In this document: positions 27,001 to 33,405 of the stretch, piece after piece
How the letters are laid out: each line of letters begins with the position of its first letter
Position numbering within the stretch: position 1 is the first letter of the stretch
DNA from: Prevotella sp.
GTDB taxonomy: Bacteria; Bacteroidota; Bacteroidia; Bacteroidales; Bacteroidaceae
Assembly: GCA_017417465.1 (NCBI GenBank)
Contig: JAFPZD010000081.1
Location: 1 to 64,000, forward strand
Reading direction: 5' to 3'
DNA length: 64,000 nucleotides
Position numbers and translations under genes: made by a program
Notes under the pieces: generated by a model
What the model saw: the letters and a program-made list of their open reading frames with translations, nothing else
Databases searched by the model: none
What the model was told of the DNA's origin: nothing

Positions 27001-28662
27001 ATCAAGCTGCCCAGCAATATCACGGCCATTCCCACAAAGTGCTTCCAGAACACAAAGATAGAGAAGCTGACGCTGCCCTACGGCATCAAAACCATAGCCA
27101 CGCGTGCTTTCGCTGATGCCGAGATTGACGAGCTGCTCATACCCTCGTCGTGCCAGAGAATCTCCTTCGCGTCATTCATCGATATTGGAAACCTCGACCG
27201 CCTCATCCTCAATGTTCCCTTCGACAAATATGTGGCCCCCAGCAGCCTTGACAACCAATACTATAAGGATACAAAGAGCGCACTCAGCGATGCATGGGTC
27301 TACGTGCCCTTGACCTCGTTAGGTAAATATAGCAGCGTTGACTTCTTTGCCGAGGTAAAAAGCGTGAGGGCTGGCGCCTACGACTTCAAGGTCAACGGCG
27401 GTGCTGGCGGCTATCTCACCGTCACCGGTACGCAAGCTGCCAACGATGCGCGGGCGCTCGCTCCTTCACAGGTGGCCTCTGTGGCTCCCCTGGCCAAGTT
27501 CGTCCAAGGCCCCGACCAGACGCTGGTCACCAGCGTCGCAATGGGCCTGGTGGAGGACGATGTTTACACCGACAAGCACTACAACGCCACCAGCCTTGAG
27601 GCTTGCGCCTTCCGCAATGCCAAAAACCTCAGTCAGTTCGACCTCAACGGAACCGAGCTGACCGAAATCCCCGAATATGCCTTCGAAAACTGCACGTCAT
27701 TGGCGACCCTGCCCTTCAACTCTCCCTATTTCTGCCCACAAAGCATAGGCATAGAGGCCTTCAACGCCTCCGGCCTGAAGGGCTCTGTCGTCCTGCCGAC
27801 GACTGTGACCGACATTGGCAAAGAGGCCTTCGGCTTCTGTGAAAGCCTCGACGAGCTCGTGCTGCCCTATATGCCCATCGACTTCTCGGGAAAGACCATC
27901 TACAGCGCGGGCATGAAGGAGGGCTTCCGCTGCTATGCTGACCGCAAGAACCTCTACGGCATGAAGATTAATCACATCGATGTCTATCCCTACGTACGCG
28001 AGAATACCCCGTGGACCACGGTGACCCTGCGCAACGTGGGCAGCGAGTACTACCAGGTGGAGGATCTGATGGCGCAGGGCTGCGAGCTCTACGTCGTCGA
28101 CGCTGTCTCCGACAAGTGGGTCGTCAGCATGAAGAAGGTGCAGCCCGGCCAGCGCGTCGACAAGTCGGGCCAGTGCGGCTATCTGGCACGCATAGAGCCG
28201 GGCAGGCTGTACCGGCTCACGGCGACCAACCGTAACGACATCACCCTCTCGCAAACGACGAACCTCATCGTGCCGAAATACACCATCAGCAGTGATGGCC
28301 GCCCCGTCCCCGAAATACTGAATGCGTATCTGTATAAGATTGACCCGAATGCCACGGCCGCCAGCTCTTCTGAGGCTCCGCGCTTCGTGAAGTGCAACAG
28401 CAACGAAGCATCGCGCATCGGTTATGGCTATCTCAGCACAAAGAGCGGCGGTCCTGACGTCATCACCGCCCAGCAGTCAGTCCGTGGCGACGTCAACGGC
28501 GACGGCACCGTAGGCATCGGCGACATCGTCGCCATCACGAACATTATGGCCGGCATCGAGACCAATCCCGACTACATTGCCCGTGCCGACGTTAACGGCG
28601 ACCAGAGCATCGGTATCGGTGACATCGTGACCATCACGAACATCATGGCCGGCATCGAGTAG
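24040..28662 (+). CDS. BspA-like leucine-rich-repeat surface protein with dockerin-like tail
   Basis: A 1540-residue secreted protein. The start at 24040 gives a good signal peptide (MKRLVLLLTILLCTLGASA); 24025 would add five residues. The body is built from BspA/Treponema-type repeats (LRR_5 class), with recurring I..GAF.NC.SL..V.IP-like sentences, for example IGAGAFENCKLLESVVIG and IGKEAFGFCESLDELVLP. Several repeat blocks are separated by YDF-type linkers. The last ~58 residues (28486-28659) hold two calcium-loop repeats DVNGDGTVGIGD and DVNGDQSIGIGD, each followed by IV(A/T)ITNIMAGIE, as in type I dockerins. BspA-like proteins bind host or bacterial surfaces; the function here is unknown. 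It follows the pectin locus but has its own promoter. Confidence 0.85.
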   Translation: MKRLVLLLTILLCTLGASALEFDQGNFHYATITGSKDSQTGLIHVRLTGFASGVTGTSAFSDGHYRIYGHVTYNNTTYLVEEIATGAFPANANMKYIHIGSGVRKISARAFVSNNTIQNIYLNSTVQTVATNAFYGTASNCAFTLSHLKLPTFSSNWAYGVQSGQSNVYVPTEACVDDVKANSFFKTYVPKNVVVMPSMANDLEWTYDGFRYYGVYLQEPTALQEGKIAVVSATNQSSTKSGIYIDASSSNYTFVQGLKRGYISEIADSAFLSSTSASLTKLDISGGHMERIGAGAFENCKLLESVVIGHGPTIDKRAFYNCTSLKTLDLYYGQVKTIGVSAFAYTAIESFSLPGTVTSFAPTAFAGSSLKNYGVYDSNTTYSSYQGMLFNKDKTILISVPPMTPNTSINGACLPFTLTNIGTQAFYCNKTVTEVSLPYGVTTVNTNAFSSAEKIKYFRFPSSIKTLGIGLFAGMSNFDLCLAWLDNVPASGISNTFLSSSTPSNIYIPNANVEENYKAISALSSRTLTADPLKAYDFYHAATPTNGSLTPVIVTSCVTKAATTSAAGEATIVGGLGKLRIGTGVDNTYYTDNNGKRYNYTSIYPGAFRDNTNITEVSISSSYLTSIGASAFRNASNVTSISIDAPATIGAHAFSKSNATSITLKRVTSLGNQAFYNASACPTLNIPASLTSIGDQALVAMHGTKTFTVDSSNPNYSNDSHGFIYNKDKSCLLVVPGGTTYTVLNDVVFPNAMKEIGSYAFYYNLAVKDVRVPYGVTKIGTEAFVGCENLENLLIPSSADLGNSFSLRGCMSLKNLTLNKDVPPTVASNGLEYVWSGCYVYVPLRPQSGVHDYDQANVGRYKDNANWSRFKVRYGAYDFIDNSMAYTVLPSGHLSVVQGQYNGDILRQVDSNGNRLKSITVPEKVTYRGNTYTVTVLDNAAFKDNTAVESITLPNTITLFEGEKSWNSDVGWMYSGMQFSGCTSLKSIKLPSNITAIPTKCFQNTKIEKLTLPYGIKTIATRAFADAEIDELLIPSSCQRISFASFIDIGNLDRLILNVPFDKYVAPSSLDNQYYKDTKSALSDAWVYVPLTSLGKYSSVDFFAEVKSVRAGAYDFKVNGGAGGYLTVTGTQAANDARALAPSQVASVAPLAKFVQGPDQTLVTSVAMGLVEDDVYTDKHYNATSLEACAFRNAKNLSQFDLNGTELTEIPEYAFENCTSLATLPFNSPYFCPQSIGIEAFNASGLKGSVVLPTTVTDIGKEAFGFCESLDELVLPYMPIDFSGKTIYSAGMKEGFRCYADRKNLYGMKINHIDVYPYVRENTPWTTVTLRNVGSEYYQVEDLMAQGCELYVVDAVSDKWVVSMKKVQPGQRVDKSGQCGYLARIEPGRLYRLTATNRNDITLSQTTNLIVPKYTISSDGRPVPEILNAYLYKIDPNATAASSSEAPRFVKCNSNEASRIGYGYLSTKSGGPDVITAQQSVRGDVNGDGTVGIGDIVAITNIMAGIETNPDYIARADVNGDQSIGIGDIVTITNIMAGIE

Positions 28663-28714
28663 CGCTCGTTTATCAGAGGTCTCTTTTGACGTAAACAGAT
28701 AGCTAGCTGAACTA

Positions 28715-28757
28715 AAAGCAGGCGTGCATAGCTCACGGAGCCATGCACGCCTGTTTT
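28715..28757. terminator. Bidirectional terminator between the BspA-like and GH35 genes
   Basis: CAGGCGTGCAT (28719-28729) pairs with ATGCACGCCTG (28743-28753), 11 bp, with TTTT after it on the plus strand and AAAA before it, so it can serve both convergent genes. Confidence 0.85.
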
Positions 28758-28780
28758 CGTGGTCAATTGTCTTACCCTAA

Positions 28781-31243
28781 CTATTCGTACAGGTAGACCT
28801 TAAAGTTCTTGACCGAGCCGGGTGCACCCTCTTCAGCACGTGGCAAGTACTCCAGTGCGTTGACGGTCTGCACGGCGCCGAGGTCGATGACGAGGAGGTG
28901 TGGTGCTGCTGCCGCCTTCTCTGTCTGCCAATAGGTGGACTCTTGCAGGTCGAAGACCTTGTCGCCGGTATGGTTGCCGTTCTCCTCCTCGGAGTTGGCA
29001 TACTTCGTTGTCCACGCCTCGCGACTGATACGCCTGCCGCCAGGGTCCTGCAGATAGAGTTCTGCGATGGCCACGCGGTCGCCGTCCTTCTGTGTCGTGA
29101 GGCACTCGATGGCGAGGTAGCGTCCCTTGGCCTCATTGGGGAAGAAGATGGTCTGCCAGCCGTTGCCAGCCTTGAACTGTGCGCTGATGACTGGCGACTG
29201 CGAGTTGAGGTCGGGCTTATCGCCGATGTTGTTGTGCTTGTTCGACTTCTCGAGCTGGAGCTTGTTAAGCTCAGGCTCTGCCTGTCCCCATACGACGGGC
29301 TCGCGAGGTCCGACGATGTCGAGAACGATAATCTCGTTCCGTCCCTTCTTCAGCCAGCAGCCTGGGATGTATAAGGTCTGCTGCGGGCCAATGGACCAGA
29401 AGCGGCCCATGGCGTGTCCATTCACGTAGACCTGTCCCTTGCCCCACGTCTCGAAGTTCAGGAACGTGTCGCCCACCTTCTTCAGTGTGAAGTAGCCTCG
29501 GTAGTAGCCACGCCCAGTGTCGAGGTCGGTGGGATGCTCACGATTGATCTTCTCGTAGGACAGGGCACGGACGGCATCGTCGTAGCTGTCGGGGAACAGG
29601 ACGTTGTTCCAGATGCGAGGCGTCCACACCACTTCGTTGTTGCCTATCTCAGCCGTGATGGTCACATTGCCGATGATACCCTTGAAATCCTTGATGGCGC
29701 GGCCAAAATTGATGCGGCCCATGCCTTCGACAAGGATGTCGATTTGTGCGTCTTTCCTAACGGCAGGCAGCAGGAGCGACTTCTCGTTCTTCACACGGTC
29801 AATCTTACCGACATACTTCCCGTCGATGAACACCTGTGCAAAATCATGAACCTCGGCGGTGAGCAGGCTCTTCACGGGAATCTCGGGCAGCGAGGTGGAA
29901 TACATCATCATGCCCCACCCCATATTGACGTCTTCGAAGGTTTGGATAACGTCCTCACCCTCGCCGGCGCCACCCATCGTCAGGGGCTGATACTCGGTGA
30001 GTTCGAATCGGGGAACGGTGATGATGGGCATAGGAGCCTTGGGCACGGCGGGCATCTTCTTGCCGTTGTTATACTTCTCCATCATCTTGCGCAGTTCCCA
30101 GAACTTCGGGGTGGCCTGGCCATACTCGTTGATAGGGGCATCGTAGTCGTAGGAGGTGACGTCGGGTGCGAAGCCGGGCGAGTTGGCGCCAGCCCAGTGA
30201 CCGAAGGACGTGCCGCCGTGGGTCATATAGAGCGAGAACGAGATGCCCTTCGACAGCATCTCGTCCATGCCGTCGACCATATCCTTGGCGGGACGCGTCT
30301 CGTGGCGGGCACCCCACTTGTCGAACCAGCCGCTCCAGAACTCAGAGCACATCTTCGGGGCATTGGGGCGCAGCTCGCCGAGGCGGCGGAACTGTTGGTC
30401 GATGTTGGCACCCGTGCCGAAGTTCATCGTCCATGTCAGGTCGTCGAGGCCGTTCTTCTCGAAGTTACTAGACCAGTCGCACTGGAAGAGCAAAATAGAA
30501 GCCTCCCCAAGCCCCTCCGCAGGGGCGGTCTGATTAGATGAAGTCGCAGAATGATCAGTCGTATTATGTGACTTAACATCCCCTCCTTGGGAGGGGCTTG
30601 GGGAGGCTTTGTAGATTTCCCTCAGGCAGTCGCGAATCTCAGAGACGTAAGGCTTGTCCTCGCCATACGAACCGTACTCGTTCTCGACCTGGATCATGAT
30701 GATGGGGCCGCCGTTCTGGATGGTCAGCGGACGGAGCTGCTCGCCGACTTTCTCCTCGAAGATCTTCACGCGTTCCATAAAATAAGGATCGCGCTCGCGA
30801 AGGCGGATGTCCTTCTTCTTCAGCAGCCACCAAGGCAGACCGCCCATCTCCCATTCGGCACAGACGTAGGGGCCGGGGCGCACGATGACGTACATGCCAT
30901 TCTTCTGTGCCAGACGGCAGAACTCAGCCACGTCGTTGTTACCCGTGAAGTCAAACTCGCCCTCACGCTGCTCGTGGATGTTCCAGAAGATGTAGATGCA
31001 AACGGCATTCATGCCCAGCGCCTTACACATCTGGATGCGGTGCTCCCAGTAGGGACGCGGGATGCGGGGGTAGTGTACTTCGGCGGCCTTCACCACGAAA
31101 GGCTCGCCGTTCAGGAGGAATGTCTTGTCGCCGGTGGTAAAGGTTCCCGGCTTTGTCGCTTTTGTTGCGGCCTGTAGGCCAGCCGTTGCTGTCAGCAGCA
31201 TTGCCGCCGTCAGCATCCATGTCTTAATGGTCTTTGTAGTCAT
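28781..31243 (-). CDS. Beta-galactosidase, glycoside hydrolase family 35, with in-frame repeat insertion
   Basis: An 820-residue exported enzyme (signal peptide to about residue 25, GLQA). GH35 signatures: HYPRIPRPYWEHRI, PGPYVCAEWEMGGLP, the acid/base Glu189 in QVENEYG and the nucleophile Glu301 in CSEFWSGWFDKWG. C-terminal beta-sandwich domains follow, and the last ~130 residues look like a carbohydrate-binding F5/8-type module (VFDLQESTYWQTEKAAAAPHLL). GH35 removes terminal beta-galactose, for example from rhamnogalacturonan I side chains, which fits the pectin genes nearby. Residues about 212-248 are encoded by a 111-bp inverted-repeat element between the two catalytic glutamates, in the loop after REIYKA. 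The frame is kept, but whether the enzyme still folds is open. Upstream lies a 10-bp repeat tract and no clear promoter. Confidence 0.93.
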   Translation of the reverse strand: MTTKTIKTWMLTAAMLLTATAGLQAATKATKPGTFTTGDKTFLLNGEPFVVKAAEVHYPRIPRPYWEHRIQMCKALGMNAVCIYIFWNIHEQREGEFDFTGNNDVAEFCRLAQKNGMYVIVRPGPYVCAEWEMGGLPWWLLKKKDIRLRERDPYFMERVKIFEEKVGEQLRPLTIQNGGPIIMIQVENEYGSYGEDKPYVSEIRDCLREIYKASPSPSQGGDVKSHNTTDHSATSSNQTAPAEGLGEASILLFQCDWSSNFEKNGLDDLTWTMNFGTGANIDQQFRRLGELRPNAPKMCSEFWSGWFDKWGARHETRPAKDMVDGMDEMLSKGISFSLYMTHGGTSFGHWAGANSPGFAPDVTSYDYDAPINEYGQATPKFWELRKMMEKYNNGKKMPAVPKAPMPIITVPRFELTEYQPLTMGGAGEGEDVIQTFEDVNMGWGMMMYSTSLPEIPVKSLLTAEVHDFAQVFIDGKYVGKIDRVKNEKSLLLPAVRKDAQIDILVEGMGRINFGRAIKDFKGIIGNVTITAEIGNNEVVWTPRIWNNVLFPDSYDDAVRALSYEKINREHPTDLDTGRGYYRGYFTLKKVGDTFLNFETWGKGQVYVNGHAMGRFWSIGPQQTLYIPGCWLKKGRNEIIVLDIVGPREPVVWGQAEPELNKLQLEKSNKHNNIGDKPDLNSQSPVISAQFKAGNGWQTIFFPNEAKGRYLAIECLTTQKDGDRVAIAELYLQDPGGRRISREAWTTKYANSEEENGNHTGDKVFDLQESTYWQTEKAAAAPHLLVIDLGAVQTVNALEYLPRAEEGAPGSVKNFKVYLYE
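30499..30609. mobile_element. 111-bp palindromic element inside the GH35 gene (20-bp perfect terminal inverted repeats)
   Basis: AAGCCTCCCCAAGCCCCTCC (30499-30518) is the exact reverse complement of 30590-30609. Each arm also carries its own small hairpin (GCCCCT-CCGC-AGGGGC on the left; CCCCTCC-TTG-GGAGGGG on the right). The length is 37 codons, so the host frame is preserved. It has no coding capacity, like a MITE or REP-type element. Relatives of the arms lie at 23887-23925 and 31368-31408. No clear target-site duplication was seen. Confidence 0.82.
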
Positions 31244-31249
31244 ATTTGT

Positions 31250-31357
31250 TAGAGGTAGTTAGAGGTAGCTAGAGGTAGTGAGAAGTAGTTAAAGTAGTTA
31301 GAGGTAGTGAGAGGTCGTTAGAGGTCGTTAGAGGTAGCGAGAGGTAGTTAGAGTTCA
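31250..31357. repeat. 10-bp tandem tract (AGAGGTAGTT)n upstream of the GH35 gene
   Basis: About eleven imperfect 10-bp units of AGAGGTAGTT/AGAGGTAGTG/AGAGGTCGTT run between the GH35 start (31243) and cdaA stop (31404). The period is close to one helical turn. Confidence 0.85.
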
Positions 31358-31367
31358 CAAACTATCT

Positions 31368-31408
31368 ACTCCCCCTCCTTTCGGAGGGGGCAGGGGGAGG
31401 CCCCTACC
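31368..31408. repeat. GC-rich palindromic element between GH35 and cdaA
   Basis: CCCCCTCC-TTTC-GGAGGGGG hairpin followed by CAGGGGGAGGCCCC; same style as the arms of the GH35 insertion. It touches the cdaA stop codon region. Confidence 0.65.
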
Positions 31409-32183
31409 CCATGCTCTCTGTCAGGGCAGCCTCCAGCTCTTCAGCAGTGAGGCGCAAGCGGAAGGAGCCGTTTTGGGCGATGGAGATGGCGCCCGTCTCC
31501 TCAGAGACGATGATGCAGAGGGCATCGCTCTCCTGAGCCATGCCGAGGGCAGCACGGTGGCGCAGTCCCAGCTCTTTCGGGATGTCGAGGTCGTGACTCA
31601 CAGGCAATATGCAGCCAGCTGCCTGTATGCGCTGCCCACTGATGACCATGGCTCCGTCGTGCAGTGGTGAGTTCTTAAAGAAGATATTCTCAATGAGCCG
31701 CTGATTGATGTCAGCATTGATTGTCTCGCCCGTGGTCACGATATCGGTAAGTTTTAGTGACCGCTCGATGACGATGAGCGCGCCCACTTTGCCTTTCGAC
31801 ATCGACATGCAGGCCATAACGATGGGCAATATGCTGGTTTTCAGACGTGCCTTCGCCTGCTCGCCACTGCGTTTCGAGGTGAGGAAGCGGCGCAGGCGCT
31901 TCACGCGCTGGTGTGCTCCAAGGGTAGAGAGGAACTTCCGAATGTCGTCCTGGAAGAGCACGATGAGCGCAATAACACCAACAGACACCAACTTGTCGAG
32001 GATGGTGCCCAACAAGCGCATCTCGAGAACCTGTGACACAAAAAGCCACACGACAATGAAAATCAGGATGCCCACGAAGACATTGAGCGAGCGGCTCTCG
32101 CGCATCAGCCGGTAGACGTAGTAAAGCATGAGAGCCACCAGCAGAATGTCGATGAAATCTTTTATTCCGAATTCTAAAAACAC
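31404..32183 (-). CDS. cdaA: Diadenylate cyclase CdaA (c-di-AMP synthase)
   Basis: A 259-residue membrane protein: about three N-terminal membrane helices (residues about 8-90) and a C-terminal DisA_N/DAC domain. The two catalytic motifs are present: SPLHDGAMVI (DGA) and GLRHRAALG (RHR). It joins two ATP into cyclic di-AMP, which controls cell-wall and osmotic or potassium homeostasis in many bacteria. It lies downstream of folP on the same strand, an order I recall from other Bacteroidota, but here 220 nt of repeat tracts separate them. murF, a cell-wall gene, is divergent from folP. The start at 32183 gives the full first membrane helix. Confidence 0.96.
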   Translation of the reverse strand: MFLEFGIKDFIDILLVALMLYYVYRLMRESRSLNVFVGILIFIVVWLFVSQVLEMRLLGTILDKLVSVGVIALIVLFQDDIRKFLSTLGAHQRVKRLRRFLTSKRSGEQAKARLKTSILPIVMACMSMSKGKVGALIVIERSLKLTDIVTTGETINADINQRLIENIFFKNSPLHDGAMVISGQRIQAAGCILPVSHDLDIPKELGLRHRAALGMAQESDALCIIVSEETGAISIAQNGSFRLRLTAEELEAALTESMG

Positions 32184-32185
32184 AA

Positions 32186-32285
32186 GACGATTTATAATTT
32201 ACAATTTGACAATTTACTATTTACGATTTATTTACGATTTGACAATTCTATTTATTTACGATTTGACGATTTACGATTTGACTAA
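32186..32285. repeat. AT-rich tract (TTTACGATTTGAC-type) between folP and cdaA
   Basis: Units such as ATTTACGATTTGAC and ATTTACAATTTGACA recur six to eight times. A similar string (AAATAGTAAATAGTCAAATAG) lies at 53595-53620 before the rhomboid gene. Confidence 0.75.
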
Positions 32286-32310
32286 AAGGCGCACATTTAT
32301 GAGAAATTCG

Positions 32311-32430
32311 TCTATTCTACTTTACCTCCTCAACTCCTCAACTCCTCAACTCCTTCACTATCCTCCTCAACTCCTTCACTATCCTACTTTACCTCCTCAA
32401 CTCCTCAACTCCTCAACTCCTTCACTATCA
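32311..32430. repeat. (CTCCTCAA)n tract with CTATTCTACTTTACC cores; contains folP stop
   Basis: Cores CTATTCTACTTTACC (32312-32326) and CTATCCTACTTTACC (32381-32396) are each followed by 8-bp AACTCCTC repeats and by CTTCACTATC. The tract runs into the 3' end of folP and supplies its last codons (KELRS, stop at 32405-32407). Confidence 0.85.
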
Positions 32431-33196
32431 TTCGGCAGCACTCCACCGCCTCCTTCACGTCATGGACACGCAAGATGCTGGCACCTTTCATCAGGGCGAT
32501 GGTGTTCAGCACCGTCGTGCCGTTGAGGGCGTTGTCGGGTGTACTTCCCAGTAGTTTGTAAATCATCGATTTGCGCGACACGCCCACCAGCACGGGCAAC
32601 TCCATCACCTGCAGTTTCTCCAGCTCACCCATCAGCGCATAGTTCTGCTCCAACGTCTTGCCGAAGCCAAAGCCTGGATCGAGAATGATGTCCTTCTGCC
32701 CAAGGTCGCGCAACTGCTGCACGCGCTCAGCTAACAGCAGCAGCGTGTCGCGCAGCGTGGGCTGTGCCGCCATTAATATATAAGGTACGCGTAAGCGACT
32801 CACCATACGCAGCATCTCAGGCTGGCCCTCGCCGATGTCGTTCACCATATCCACGCCAAACTCCTCGACGGCCATGCGGGCCACGGCGGGGCGGAACGTA
32901 TCGACCGACAGCGGAGTGTCGGGCACCGAACGGCGCACCACGTCGAGCGCCATGCGCAACCGCTGCATCTCCTCTGCCTCGTCGACAGGTGTCGAGCCAG
33001 GGCGTGTCGAACAGGCTCCCACGTCGATGATGGTCGCGCCCTCGCTGACCATCTGACTCACACGCTCAGACACCTCAAGTTCAGTCTGCTTGCGGCTGGA
33101 GGCATAGAACGAATCTGGCGTCACGTTCAGGATGCCCATGACGCGCGGCTCGCTCAAATCGAGTAGCCGTCCACGGATATTAATGCTGTAGTTCAT
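32405..33196 (-). CDS. folP: Dihydropteroate synthase
   Basis: A 263-residue TIM-barrel enzyme with the family signatures MGILNVTPDSF (residues about 19-29), IIDVGACSTRPGSTPVDEAEE, LSVDTFRP, MVNDIGEG, ILDPGFGFGKTLEQNY and GVSRKSMIYKLLG. It condenses p-aminobenzoate with dihydropterin pyrophosphate in folate synthesis and is the sulfonamide target. Start at 33196 is preceded by a promoter box only 8 nt away, so the mRNA has almost no leader. The last few codons are repeat-derived. It is probably followed by cdaA in the same transcript, unless the repeat tracts split the operon. Confidence 0.97.
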   Translation of the reverse strand: MNYSINIRGRLLDLSEPRVMGILNVTPDSFYASSRKQTELEVSERVSQMVSEGATIIDVGACSTRPGSTPVDEAEEMQRLRMALDVVRRSVPDTPLSVDTFRPAVARMAVEEFGVDMVNDIGEGQPEMLRMVSRLRVPYILMAAQPTLRDTLLLLAERVQQLRDLGQKDIILDPGFGFGKTLEQNYALMGELEKLQVMELPVLVGVSRKSMIYKLLGSTPDNALNGTTVLNTIALMKGASILRVHDVKEAVECCRMIVKELRS

Positions 33197-33204
33197 TCAG
33201 TGTG

Positions 33205-33212
33205 CAAAGATA
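33205..33212 (-). promoter_or_regulatory. -7 promoter element (TATCTTTG) for folP
   Basis: The minus strand reads TATCTTTG (TAnnTTTG). Transcription would start within a few bases of the folP ATG, giving a very short leader. Confidence 0.65.
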
Positions 33213-33308
33213 CGTAATTTTGCGCAGTTTGAAGCCTTTGGCGAGTTAAAGGGAGTTAAACGGTGGCACTTCGACCCCTTTCTACGCTTCTAACTGCCCA
33301 AAAATCCG

Positions 33309-33316
33309 TAACTTTG
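33309..33316 (+). promoter_or_regulatory. -7 promoter element (TAACTTTG) for murF
   Basis: TAACTTTG matches TAnnTTTG. The leader would be about 83 nt and contains the TATCA-loop hairpin at 33359-33377. Confidence 0.65.
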
Positions 33317-33349
33317 CAGCCAACTCAGGGAACGCGGACGGCATCGCCT

Positions 33350-33379
33350 GTCCTGTATGCCGCTATATCATAGCGGCCC
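33350..33379 (+). repeat. Hairpin element with loop TATCA in the murF leader
   Basis: GCCGCTA (33359-33365), loop TATCA (33366-33370), TAGCGGC (33371-33377). Compared with the sdhB-leader copy, three stem positions differ and each is compensated on the other side; the loop and the flanking TCC.GTATG and CC are conserved. It ends 28 nt before the murF ATG. Confidence 0.65.
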
Positions 33380-33405
33380 CTGCTCACTCACTAACATCAC
33401 CGACT

